Source: Desulfoscipio sp. XC116 (lineage in GTDB: Bacteria > Bacillota > Desulfotomaculia > Desulfotomaculales > Desulfallaceae). From it: a stretch of DNA of 64,000 nucleotides. Below the pieces are notes generated by a model. That model saw only the letters and a list, made by a program, of their open reading frames with translations. It was not told the DNA's origin and did not search any database. Position numbers and translations under genes: made by a program. This document shows positions 54,044-62,604 of the stretch, one piece after another; position 1 is the first letter of the stretch; every line of letters begins with the position of its first letter. Location of the stretch: positions 1,302,001 to 1,366,000 of the forward strand of contig NZ_CP156660.1 in the NCBI RefSeq assembly GCF_039851975.1. The letters are read 5' to 3'.

Positions 54044-54284
54044 CCTTTTGTACCACCTTTCCACCATTTATTATCATATTTCGTCAAAAAGAAAGCTTAT
54101 CCTTGATAATTTTTTAGATAAAATATTTAACTTATCATTAATAAAACCCAATGGCAAAAAAAGAAATTTTGTTTAATCTGCCTACCCCCCTGACATGATT
54201 GCTGAATTTAGACTAATTATAGCAGGATATAGCAAAAAAATGTCCAATTGTTAACATGTATACTTATGAAGGGGTGGGTATGAC

Positions 54285-55781
54285 ATGACGCAGTTGCATC
54301 CCGCGCTGGACCTGCAATCATTTCCTTTAACCATGATAGTAAGCCACATTTTAGACCCCGGCAGCAATGGTCTTATAAAAAAAATTTCCAGTGACATATT
54401 ATATCGCAGTACCCAACCTATTCTTGTGTTGGACCCGCAAGGCCAGGTAATAACCACCAATAAGGCTTTTAACGAACTTTGCTGCGCTGATAATTTAGCA
54501 TTAAAAAGCGATGTATGTCTCAATGAACTTGACTTTAGGGATGAAGAAATCTCTAAAATTCTGGATTTTGGTATCCCCATTATGAATTATCGGGACAATC
54601 TGATTATTGACGAAAACACCAGTATACCAATTAATGTACATATTTATCCTATTTTTAGCGGTAATAAGGTCCGATTGGGGGCTGTCTGTCAGGTTTACGA
54701 TGTTACCAGTGAGGTTAGCTATAACAAGCTGTTAAAACAGTCCGAAATTATTTTAAACACCATCAACACCGGTGTTATTGCGGTGGATAATAGCTTTAAG
54801 ATTACTATGGTAAACAAATACGCTGAAAAATGTTTCAGTATTACTAAGCGGCAGGTAGTTGATCAGCCCTTTTGTGAATTCATTAGGCAATTTATCCAGA
54901 ATCATGAGCAAATGGTAAACGATTTAACCGAGCAAAGGGAAATCCGGGATCGTGAGCTGGTTTTTTACATAAACAACAATAAGCACTACTACATCTGCGA
55001 CACCTATCTGTTAAAAAACGACGCGGATGAATCAGATGGAACAATGATATTTTTCAAAAATATCACCCGGATTAAAGAATTCGAAGCTCAATTGGCTAGA
55101 AGTGAAAAGCTGTCCGCAATTGGTGAGATGGCAGCCGGCATGGCCCACGAAATCAGGAATCCGCTGACTGCCGTACGGGGATTTGTGCAGGTAATTCATC
55201 AAAAGCATCAGCAAATGGGAATCAGCGAATTTGATGAATACGTAAATTTGATGTTGTCAGAAATCGACCGGGTTAATCAAATTATTACCGATTTTTTAAA
55301 CTTGTCCAAGCCCAAACAAACGCAAGTCCAACCACTGGATATCCAAAATTTATTAAACGAAGTTATGCTTTTGATGGAACAAGAGGCTTTGCGTCTGAAT
55401 ATAGAAATTAGACAAGTACGGTCCCCTTCCCTGCCGCTTGTTGCGGGGGATAAGAACCAGCTTAGTCAGGTATTTTTAAACATCATCAATAACGCTTTTC
55501 AGGCAGTGGGTGAAAAAGGTGTTGTAACCATCAGGACGGCGGTATCGGATGACCAATCCCTGGTAACTATTGATTTTATTGATAACGGGACGGGTATTCA
55601 GGAGAACTTGCTGGATAAAATATTTGACCCCTTTTTCAGTACCAAAGATAAGGGTACGGGTCTGGGATTGGCTATTTCCAACCGGATTATTGCCGATCAC
55701 CGGGGAAAAATTAAAGTGAACAGTTCACCGGAAGAAGGAACTACCTTTTCGGTGGTTTTACCGGTCAGCCCCAATTGCTAA
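54285..55781 (+). CDS. Soluble PAS-domain sensor histidine kinase (sporulation-kinase type)
   Basis: The 498-residue protein has no membrane helix, two PAS domains (about 28-130 with ILVLDPQGQVITTNKAF, and 145-260 with VIAVDNSFKITMVNKYAE), a HisKA helix with the phospho-accepting His in MAHEIRNPLTAVRG, and a HATPase domain (N box QVFLNIINNAFQA, DNGTGI, GTGLGLAI). The exact HEIRNPLTAVRGF sequence is typical of KinA-like kinases that feed Spo0A. No response regulator gene is next to it, as expected for an orphan kinase. Confidence 0.9.
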   Translation: MTQLHPALDLQSFPLTMIVSHILDPGSNGLIKKISSDILYRSTQPILVLDPQGQVITTNKAFNELCCADNLALKSDVCLNELDFRDEEISKILDFGIPIMNYRDNLIIDENTSIPINVHIYPIFSGNKVRLGAVCQVYDVTSEVSYNKLLKQSEIILNTINTGVIAVDNSFKITMVNKYAEKCFSITKRQVVDQPFCEFIRQFIQNHEQMVNDLTEQREIRDRELVFYINNNKHYYICDTYLLKNDADESDGTMIFFKNITRIKEFEAQLARSEKLSAIGEMAAGMAHEIRNPLTAVRGFVQVIHQKHQQMGISEFDEYVNLMLSEIDRVNQIITDFLNLSKPKQTQVQPLDIQNLLNEVMLLMEQEALRLNIEIRQVRSPSLPLVAGDKNQLSQVFLNIINNAFQAVGEKGVVTIRTAVSDDQSLVTIDFIDNGTGIQENLLDKIFDPFFSTKDKGTGLGLAISNRIIADHRGKIKVNSSPEEGTTFSVVLPVSPNC

Positions 55782-55974
55782 TATTGAAAGGATTGCTTAA
55801 ACTTGTGCGGCACCGGCCAATGAAGCTCAATCTAGACCGGTGGCTTGGCAAAGAAAGTGATGATTAAACGAGGGTTACATAAAATTAGGTAATAAACCTG
55901 TAAAATGGGGTTGAAGTTAGATTACTTTGATTGTATAATTGTCCTGACAATAATATGTTTGAGGAGATTCAAAA

Positions 55975-56403
55975 GTGAAAATTAGCCTGGATGATAGTCT
56001 TGGTTTCATTCTAAATCGAACTAATATAAGGATGAAAAACATTTTACTACACAAATTTAAAGATTATGATATAACTCCGGAGCAGTGGGCAGTTTTAAAT
56101 TGTTTATGGATACGAGATGGTATTTCCCCTAAAGAATTAGCCGGGCTGACTCACAAGGATCAGCCTACGACAGTACGAATACTTTCAAAATTGGAAACTA
56201 AAGGATCTATTTCGAGACAAGTTAATCCAGGGGACCATAGATCTTTCTTAATTTTTCTTACAACTAAAGGCCGGGCATTAAAAAATATTTTAATACCCTT
56301 GGCAGCTGAAGCTTTAGATAAAGCCACAAAAGATATTGACCAAAGTAAGATAAATCTAGTTAAAGATACTCTTAACCAGATTTATAAAAACTTAGAAGCT
56401 TAA
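55975..56403 (+). CDS. MarR family transcriptional regulator
   Basis: The 142-residue protein has the MarR winged helix: ITPEQWAVLNCLWIRDGISPKELAG, recognition helix DQPTTVRILSKLETKGSI and the wing RQVNPGDHRSFLIFLTTKGR. GGAG precedes GTG 55975. It is followed 52 bases later by a membrane protein gene on the same strand, which it may control. The ligand is unknown. Confidence 0.88.
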   Translation: MKISLDDSLGFILNRTNIRMKNILLHKFKDYDITPEQWAVLNCLWIRDGISPKELAGLTHKDQPTTVRILSKLETKGSISRQVNPGDHRSFLIFLTTKGRALKNILIPLAAEALDKATKDIDQSKINLVKDTLNQIYKNLEA

Positions 56404-56455
56404 ATATTTTAATAAAACAATGTAAAACAATATTTTTAGGGGGTGTCTGGTATTA

Positions 56456-56959
56456 GTGAAAAATCTAAGCTTAAAGGGTAGGGCATGGTTAAAAAGTTTT
56501 CATATCTTGTTTTGTTGTGCCTGGGTTGGCGCCGCTCTTTCCATTGTGCTTCTCGGACTTGTGAAGGGACACGTGCCTAACGGAGATGAACTATATGCTG
56601 TTAATGCTTCTATTAAGCTTGTTGATGACTATATTATTATCCCGGCCGCATTGGGTTCTCTTATTACAGGTTTGTTGATTTGCTGGTTAACTAACTGGGG
56701 ATTTTTTAAGCACAAATGGATAATAGTAAAATTGGTTATGACTGTTGGTCAAATTCTATTCGGAACCTTTTTTCTGGGTAAATGGACAAACGGGGCAGCG
56801 GCCATTACAGATATGGAACGTGCTTTGTCCCTTCAAAACCAAACTTATTTATATTTCAGAGAAATGAGCAGTTATTTTGGCAGTGCTCAGGCATTTTTAC
56901 TCATTGTTCTTGTTTTTATCTCTGTATTTAAACCTTGGAGGGTGAAGAAAGAGAAATAA
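56456..56959 (+). CDS. DUF2269-like membrane protein
   Basis: The 167-residue protein has four helices: LKSFHILFCCAWVGAALSIV (with a His early in helix 1), a second at IIIPAALGSLITGLLICWL, a third at WIIVKLVMTVGQILFG, and a last at SAQAFLLIVLVFISVF. The His and Lys/Trp placement recalls DUF2269 or other cytochrome-b561-like small integral proteins. GTG 56456 is preceded by a GGGGGTG. Likely co-transcribed with the upstream marR gene; a terminator follows. Confidence 0.65.
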   Translation: MKNLSLKGRAWLKSFHILFCCAWVGAALSIVLLGLVKGHVPNGDELYAVNASIKLVDDYIIIPAALGSLITGLLICWLTNWGFFKHKWIIVKLVMTVGQILFGTFFLGKWTNGAAAITDMERALSLQNQTYLYFREMSSYFGSAQAFLLIVLVFISVFKPWRVKKEK

Positions 56960-56996
56960 ATCATTATCCTAACTTCATCTTTGTAAAACTTTGGAG

Positions 56997-57036
56997 AACC
57001 CGATATTCTTAGCGCAGGAATATCGGGTTTTGCTGT
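56997..57036 (+). terminator. Terminator of the marR operon
   Basis: AACCCGATATTC / GAATATCGGGTT perfect stem followed by TTGCTG. Between here and 57227 no gene is supported. Confidence 0.75.
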
Positions 57037-57227
57037 TGCGTGCAAAGCCAATTAAAAGAATCGATGCTCTGAACTTAGAATGGTTTTTATGCTCCAGGGA
57101 GGTTGTCCGTTCTAAATTTTCCCAGGCACAAAACTATATTTCATGTCATTTAACAAGCTTTTATAGACGATAAACGTTAAACTTGTATCATTTTATGCGG
57201 AGTAGCATTGGGGTTGGTGCAATGTGG

Positions 57228-57262
57228 CAGAAAAAAAACCGGGTAAAACATAGCCCGGATTA
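57228..57262 (-). terminator. Terminator of the Lys/Pro/Gly-repeat protein gene
   Basis: Minus strand CCGGG...CCCGG stem followed by eight T residues, 12 bases after the stop at 57274. Confidence 0.65.
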
Positions 57263-57273
57263 AAGCATTCCTT

Positions 57274-57417
57274 TTATTTTTCATTGAGGTCTTCGCTTAC
57301 TATCCTTTTAAACCCACCTTTGACCGGCTTGCCCTTGGGAGATTTGCCGGATGGTTTCCCCTTGGGAGGTTGACCTTTGACAGGTTTTCCTTTTGGCGGT
57401 GGATAACCGAATCCCAT
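57274..57417 (-). CDS. Small basic protein with PKGKP repeats (47 aa)
   Basis: ATG 57417 follows AAGGAGGGG. The product starts MGFGYPPPKGKPVKGQ and is built of repeats of P-K-G-K-P-[VS]-[KG]-G up to residue 35, ending GFKRIVSEDLNEK. It carries about 12 lysines and many Pro and Gly, so it is probably disordered and could bind nucleic acid or polyanions. It is flanked by small sporulation-like genes and has its own terminator. No family recognised. Confidence 0.6.
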   Translation of the reverse strand: MGFGYPPPKGKPVKGQPPKGKPSGKSPKGKPVKGGFKRIVSEDLNEK

Positions 57418-57619
57418 GTATACCCCTCCTTATATTTTATTACTAATATATGGCCGGAAATAAAATGTGTTACATAAAATGCTATCGTAGGATAATTAAC
57501 TTTTTTTAGTTAACATATTGTAACGTTGTTGAATATTATGAGATGGAAAAACTCATCACCTATATTTCTGGCATTAACGCAATTTGCGTTAATCAATAAT
57601 AAAAAAGGAGGCTAAAAAT

Positions 57620-57751
57620 ATGGCTGGCGGAGTTTCAGTTCCGGGGTACACAAACTTTGACGGTAGCTTTATCCTGTTTCTAATCTTGATCCTGCTGGTA
57701 TTTGGCATGGGCTTCATAGGCTTTGGTGGCGTTTATTCTGCAGAAAAGTAA
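57620..57751 (+). CDS. Small YjcZ-like membrane protein (43 aa)
   Basis: AAAGGAGG precedes ATG 57620. The product starts MAGGVSVPGY and has one helix (SFILFLILILLVFGMGF) followed by IGFGGVYSAEK. Tiny Gly-rich single-helix proteins like this are known as YjcZ-type sporulation proteins in Bacilli. A second, broken piece of the same type lies at 59371-59437. A terminator follows. Confidence 0.6.
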   Translation: MAGGVSVPGYTNFDGSFILFLILILLVFGMGFIGFGGVYSAEK

Positions 57752-57788
57752 GCGGGTAGAAAGCAACACACATAATTGATCGCTGCGT

Positions 57789-57829
57789 ATAATAGGGAGC
57801 CGCTTACCGGGCTCCCTATTTCATTCAAT
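57789..57829. terminator. Terminator after the YjcZ-like gene
   Basis: AATAGGGAGCC-gcttacc-GGGCTCCCTATT perfect stem, then TCATT; usable from either strand. No gene is supported between here and 58044. Confidence 0.75.
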
Positions 57830-58044
57830 CCTGGTTTGCGCTTTGATACCGTAATATGTAACGCTAAGCCTTCGAATTGGCGCTCCCGTTGCTCATAATC
57901 CAGTAAAGCTTTAATAAATGCCGACCCGAAATTCAGCCACATGGGGCTTGTAATTTACAAAATCTAATCAAATACTCTTTGCCGGGACGTTGATATATTG
58001 CTGCAGCCGGTTTAAAAACGACCCAACACCATTGATGTACAAAA

Positions 58045-58476
58045 CTAGCTGTAGAAGTTAACTAGAACATTGCTAAAAGTTTTTTCATTTAGTTTTTTTA
58101 ATTTTAGAGTTAAAAGCCCTTTGCTATAAGATGCGCTTGCTGTTTCAGGGCGTACCGGGCAGGGCAGCACGAACGTTTTTTCAAACCTCTCCTGAGCCAA
58201 TCCACTGCCCTGCTGTGCTGCATCTTTTACGATTTGTCTGACCCCCCTGATATTGGCTTTGGTCACCGTAATGGCAAAATTGATGTCTGCTCTATCTTGT
58301 ATGCCAGGTACCTCAAGAGTGATAATGACTTCGTCCTGGACTTCCCTTGTTATAGAACTGAGGCTCTTATTTTTTACCTGCATCACGGCAGCGGCATTAC
58401 TGCTGTTTGGGGTGTTCGCATTGCTCTGGTTTAAGGCATTCATTAGTTGGGTGAGAAATTTATTTGAGTCAAGCAT
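58045..58476 (-). CDS. Hsp20/alpha-crystallin-like protein, probably spore-associated
   Basis: The 143-residue protein has a Gln/Asn/Ser-rich N-terminus (residues 1-35), then a beta-rich part with VIITLEVPGIQDRADI, FEKTFVLPCPVRPETASASYSKGLLTLKL, matching the Hsp20 core (EVPG, and the A-x-x-x-x-G-[VL]-L motif). It lacks the usual C-terminal IxI. Small Hsp20-like proteins of this type occur in spore coats of clostridia; this role is inferred. GGGGGCC lies before the start. Confidence 0.7.
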   Translation of the reverse strand: MLDSNKFLTQLMNALNQSNANTPNSSNAAAVMQVKNKSLSSITREVQDEVIITLEVPGIQDRADINFAITVTKANIRGVRQIVKDAAQQGSGLAQERFEKTFVLPCPVRPETASASYSKGLLTLKLKKLNEKTFSNVLVNFYS

Positions 58477-58617
58477 TTTGAGGCCCCCTATTATTCATTA
58501 TTAGAATAATATGGTTTAGCGCACTTGATGGTGAGGAAAGGAGGGGAAAAAGTACTATTAAAATCACATTTTCCGGCAAATTTAATACTATAAAAAAACC
58601 ACGAAAGGTGTGATAAT

Positions 58618-58755
58618 ATGTCAGACCAACAGTCTGATAAGCTGGAAGAAGCTCAACACGACCTTCTGTTAATTATTTTTACTGCTCTTACAATATTATT
58701 CAGTACCGGTCTTGCAAAGGAAACAACTACGCAAGAACCGATTATCATCGGTTAA
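58618..58755 (+). CDS. Small hypothetical membrane peptide (45 aa)
   Basis: AAAGGTG precedes ATG 58618. The product starts MSDQQSDKLEEAQHD and has one helix (LLLIIFTALTILFSTGLA) before a short polar tail. It lies 24 bases before the next gene on the same strand, so they form a pair. No family recognised. Confidence 0.5.
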   Translation: MSDQQSDKLEEAQHDLLLIIFTALTILFSTGLAKETTTQEPIIIG

Positions 58756-58779
58756 AGTTGGCCGCAAGGGGGAAAACCC

Positions 58780-59133
58780 GTGCTATCGCAAAACCAGTTG
58801 GATGCCCTGATGGAAAAGATAATGAATAGTTTGGGGGATACCGGCGGCAGCACAAGCATGATATGTGGTAACAGTGGAGAAAGTGGTGATGGTGATGCTC
58901 AGGATGGCAGTGTCTGCCCAATATCGTTAACTCCATCAGCTATACTGGTATTGGCCGGAATTTTGGGCGGAGTTTTAAATGTTAATTCAATACTAATAGA
59001 CAATTCACGGCAAGTCCAAATACTTTTAACCGGGTCATTAAAACGCAAAACTGAAATAGATAAAATGCTGGATGCTGTCGGTTGCAAGACCTTTGATGAG
59101 GTCGTGGGGGCTATTGTGGATCGTTTTGCATAA
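58780..59133 (+). CDS. Hypothetical protein, second gene of the pair
   Basis: GTG 58780 follows AAGGGGG. The 117-residue protein starts MLSQNQLDALMEKIMNS, has a Gly/Ser/Asp-rich acidic segment with two cysteines (about 20-45), a hydrophobic helix (PSAILVLAGILGGVLNV) and a soluble helical end (KTEIDKMLDAVGCKTFDE). It is probably membrane-anchored. Location among small spore-like genes suggests but does not show a sporulation role. Confidence 0.55.
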   Translation: MLSQNQLDALMEKIMNSLGDTGGSTSMICGNSGESGDGDAQDGSVCPISLTPSAILVLAGILGGVLNVNSILIDNSRQVQILLTGSLKRKTEIDKMLDAVGCKTFDEVVGAIVDRFA

Positions 59134-59370
59134 TTTGTTTTTTACAGGCAAAGCATGCAAAACGATTAATAATTTTTATAAGCTTTATATAGCAACAAAA
59201 AAGGCGCTTATATTGTACAAAAAAAGATAAATAGTAGTTAATGCCAATTCTTATGTTTATGCCGCTACATTTATGGGAGAGATATCACGGGGATATATTT
59301 GAAGGTAATAATCTGATGCTCGGTAGTACTGGTGATTATCGCCTCAGCCGGGGCGTATCTTGAATTGGTT

Positions 59371-59437
59371 TTAACATCCTTTGCTTATTCCGAACCCCAT
59401 CCCGAACACCAGCAGAATCAGAAAAAGAATAAAGACT
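59371..59437 (-). pseudogene. Fragment of a YjcZ-like membrane protein gene
   Basis: On the minus strand VFILFLILLVFGMGFGISKGC ends at a stop at 59371. It closely resembles residues 16-34 of the 57620 product (FILFLILILLVFGMGF). A stop codon precedes it and no start is present, so it is a broken copy. The remainder of 59134-59561 has no supported gene. Confidence 0.5.
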
Positions 59438-59561
59438 TATTTTAAAGCAGGGTGTAATTAATTTATCCTTGCTTTAAATTTAAAATTGACTAAACTAACC
59501 TTACAGGGTAAAGTTAATTATTAGGCAAGGTATAGGTAAAAAATCAAGGGGAGAAACTAAT

Positions 59562-59852
59562 TTGTACGATATAGTTTACGATATAATTATTGACCCTTTT
59601 GTAATCGGTTTTATAGAAATACCTGTTTTAACTATACTTTTGTGTGGTATTGCTAATTGGCGATTGGAAAATACACGCCTGGTTGCCGGCATATGCTTTT
59701 TAGTTTGCTCGTTTCCGGTTATCGGCAACATAGGTTTTCTGATACTAACTATTTTATATACAATAATTGGCCTATGTAGTGCTTTGGCTGCGGTAAGAAT
59801 AAAAAAAGCGTTGTTGAAAAGGAAGGTGGGCACGCCGAACAAGGTTAAGTAA
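59562..59852 (+). CDS. Hypothetical membrane protein (96 aa)
   Basis: TTG 59562 follows GGGGAGAAA. The product starts MYDIVYDIIIDPFVIGF and has about three helices (IEIPVLTILLCGIANW, TRLVAGICFLVCSFPVI, IGFLILTILYTIIGLCS) and a basic tail ending KVGTPNKVK. No family recognised. A hairpin at 59935 may terminate it. Confidence 0.5.
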   Translation: MYDIVYDIIIDPFVIGFIEIPVLTILLCGIANWRLENTRLVAGICFLVCSFPVIGNIGFLILTILYTIIGLCSALAAVRIKKALLKRKVGTPNKVK

Positions 59853-59934
59853 CTTTTATGTGTAAGAATAGTACTATTGTATTATTGCAGGCGATAGTCT
59901 TTGGTAATATAATATATAACAGTTCATCAGGTGT

Positions 59935-59963
59935 TCCCCGGATTAGCACGGGGATTGTTTTAT
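59935..59963 (+). terminator. Possible terminator
   Basis: CCCCG-gattagca-CGGGG stem followed by ATTGTTTTAT. Confidence 0.45.
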
Positions 59964-60082
59964 CTATAAAACAATCATGTTGGCAGCTGTATTGGATTTA
60001 TTATGTAATTAAGTATAGACAAGTCTCAAGTAAGGTAATTAATGCATAAAATCCATTTTACCAAAATCTCGGGAGGTAGGAA

Positions 60083-60999
60083 ATGTTAGACCATCAATTG
60101 CTGATTTTTGTTACCGTGGCGGAAAAAAAAACTTTTCCCGTGCAGCGGAAACTCTAAATATTTCTCAGCCGGCAATTAGCCAAAATATCCATAACCTGGA
60201 GGATTATTACGGAGCCAAGTTATTTGAACGCTCCAGTAAAAAAGTGGAGTTAACTCAAGCGGGTGCCACACTTTATGGCTATGCCACCGAAATTTTAGAA
60301 CTGCACAGGGTAGCCGAGCGGGCGGTGTCTGATTTGGTTGAATTGGTTACGGGCAAGCTGACTATTGGGGCGAGTTTTACCGTAGGGGAATATGTCTTGC
60401 CGCGGCTCTTGGCGGCCTTTACCCGAAGGTATCCTGAAGTAAAGTTTACTGTTACCATAGGTAATACCGAATTTGTACATGAACACGCCCGGGATTCAAG
60501 TATTGATATAGGCCTGGTAGAAGGTTTGGTGGAAGACCCGCAGTTGAAAGTTACTAAATTTTTGGATGATGAGCTTATTTTAATCGTATCTAAAAACCAC
60601 CCGCTGGCTGATACCATCTCTATTGATCCGGAAGAGATATCCATAAAGTTCAAAAGTATACCGTTTCTATCCAGAGAAGAGGGGTCCGGTACCAGGTTGG
60701 CGGTGGAAAAGGCTTTGCAGAGACTTAATTATCATCCGGAGCATATTATTACTTTGGGCAGTACCCAGGCAATTAAAGAAGCAGTGGAAGCCAATTTGGG
60801 CGTTACTATGTTGTCCAAATGGACTTTACGCAAAGAGTTAAAACTTGGCTCTATAAAGCCAATTAGGTGTTGTGATCCGATAACCCGCGGCTTTTATTTA
60901 CTGCAGCACAAGGAAAAATTTCAGTCCCGAGCTACTGCCGAGTTTGTTAAATTGATATTGCAAAGGGATCTTGCAGCGGTTTTAACAAAATTGATTTAA
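60083..60999 (+). pseudogene. LysR family regulator, frameshifted at an A9 tract
   Basis: GGGAGG precedes ATG 60083. The first frame (MLDHQLLIFVTVAEKK) ends at 60155. Adding one base in the A9 tract (60123-60131) restores NFSRAAETLNISQPAIS and QNIHNLEDYYGAKLFERSSK, a complete LysR helix-turn-helix, leading into the substrate-binding domain to 60999 (about 306 aa in total). All other parts look intact, so the frameshift is recent, an error of sequencing, or a slippage switch. No target operon lies next to it. Confidence 0.85.
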
Positions 61000-61013
61000 G
61001 CTGGTTTATTACC

Positions 61014-61045
61014 ATCAAGCGTCTGTTAGGCGCTTTTTTGTTTAA
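61014..61045 (+). terminator. Terminator of the LysR gene
   Basis: AAGCG...(G)CGCTT stem followed by TTTTTGTTT. From here to 61306 no gene; a hairpin AGATATCC...GGATATCT lies at 61123-61146. Confidence 0.6.
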
Positions 61046-61306
61046 GTAAACGTATAGTGCCGTATGCTGAGAATTATAAGTAATATCAGATAGTTAGCAC
61101 TGTCAAGCCCGGACAGAGACAAAAGATATCCTTTTTCAGGATATCTGTCGGAGATATTTATCTTAAATCGCCAGCCTTATGATGAGCGCTAATAATTTAC
61201 CTCACATTATCGCCTTATTTTTTGATCATACTGGTAGCACAATCGAGTTGTCGTATATCATTTTACAGGCGTACATATAATGTTATAGATAAGGGGGATT
61301 GAGCTC

Positions 61307-62164
61307 ATGATGTCACAGTGCCTTTCCATTGGTACCGAGCACCATAAAGAATTGCTTAAAGACACCCTGGACCAGGAACTTAAGGCGCTTAAAAACAAAG
61401 GTTTGAATGTCCGCATGGAAGAAAGCCCGGTCGGCAGCCTGACTTTTTTAGCTTGCAGTATTTCCGGCAGCGAGCATGTGGAGCCGGTTTTCAAACATCA
61501 AGTAGCGGGTGTAATTACCGATTTAATTATAGGTAAATGGAAGGATAAGCTGCTTAAAGACATTATAAGAACCAATTATTATTATTTCGACGATGATGAG
61601 AAGGGTACTATTTATGATTATGCCCAGAAGAAGTTAAATCTTAATGAAAACAACACGGAGAAGAACAAAGTATGGATACTGCGCCGGCTGACTGAATATC
61701 TGAACTTTAACAGCGATTTAATAATTGACGGTTTTGTTCGTTTTCGGCTCAAAGAATATGTTAGCGATTTGTATGACGTGGCGGATCAAGCCGTGGATGA
61801 TTTTTTAAGTGAGCGCGAATATAATGAATTTATCCAGCTTTTAAGGTATTTTATAGAGATTCAAGAACCTCGTGCTGACCTGGTAAATGTGGTTTTGCGT
61901 CCTGACGGAGTATTTCAATTGTACGATGAGGCGGGCAAGTTTATTAATAGTGACTATTTAAAAGATTTTATGGTAGATTTGGCCGACAATGAAATTAATT
62001 ACGAGGATTTACTGATTAGTGCATTGATCACTATATCTCCCAGAAATATTACAGTTCATTTGGGAAATGGCGATTTTCCGACACATACTTTGGAAACCAT
62101 CAGCAAAGTTTTTATCGGCCGCGTTTCCCAGTGCCGGGGTTGTCCGCTATGCCGGCAGCAATGA
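61307..62164 (+). CDS. ytxC: Sporulation protein YtxC
   Basis: The 285-residue soluble protein fits the YtxC family by length, by its EYLNFNSDLIIDGFVRFRLKEY core, by the FIEIQEPRADLVNVVL segment, and by its position just before thrS, as in Bacillus and Desulfotomaculum-type genomes. Biochemical role unknown; conserved among endospore formers. The C-terminus ends with a cysteine cluster CRGCPLC. AAGGGGG precedes ATG 61307. Confidence 0.85.
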   Translation: MMSQCLSIGTEHHKELLKDTLDQELKALKNKGLNVRMEESPVGSLTFLACSISGSEHVEPVFKHQVAGVITDLIIGKWKDKLLKDIIRTNYYYFDDDEKGTIYDYAQKKLNLNENNTEKNKVWILRRLTEYLNFNSDLIIDGFVRFRLKEYVSDLYDVADQAVDDFLSEREYNEFIQLLRYFIEIQEPRADLVNVVLRPDGVFQLYDEAGKFINSDYLKDFMVDLADNEINYEDLLISALITISPRNITVHLGNGDFPTHTLETISKVFIGRVSQCRGCPLCRQQ

Positions 62165-62283
62165 TTTTACTATTTCGCCGCTTGGTGCTGTAATACTTTT
62201 GTTCGGTATGTCGTTGACAATTAAAATGTGGTCACATATAATATTTTAAGATATTATATGTGATAAATAACATAACTATAAAT

Positions 62284-62545
62284 GTAACGATGAGGAAAAG
62301 TAAACTTCGACCGGTTCCCAGAGAGAAGGTGTCAGTGGCTGGAAGCACCTTTGTACGCGGGAAGCTGAAAACCACCTCTAAACAGCTGCATGGAAATCGT
62401 AGTATATACAGCCGGTCGGCACCGTTATGAGCTTTTAAGTAAAGCCCCATAAAAAAATTGAGGCTTTTTAATCAGGGTGGAACCGTGGGATAACAAAATC
62501 TCGCCCCTGGCACTTGTGCCGGGGGCGTTATTAATTCTTTTGTTT
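62284..62545 (+). ncRNA. T-box leader (threonine) of thrS
   Basis: Stem I features AACGATGAGGAAAAGTA, CAGAGAGAAGG, and a specifier loop area GAAAACCACCTCT containing ACC (Thr). The T-box sequence AGGGTGGAACCGTG lies at about 62474, followed by the CGCCCCTGGCAC / GTGCCGGGGGCG terminator. Uncharged tRNA-Thr should pair and favour the antiterminator, switching on thrS. Confidence 0.95.
62502..62545 (+). terminator. T-box-controlled terminator
   Basis: CGCCCCTGGCAC-tt-GTGCCGGGGGCG stem followed by TTATTAATTCTTTT. Confidence 0.9.
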
Positions 62546-62604
62546 TTAATAATTATTATTTGGCTGCCTAATATGGCCGGCCTGGTTAAGAAAGGGGTAT
62601 CTAA

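Noticed and set aside
62232-62450. A minus-strand frame in the thrS leader
   Set aside because: It lies within the T-box RNA; conserved T-box elements account for the sequence.
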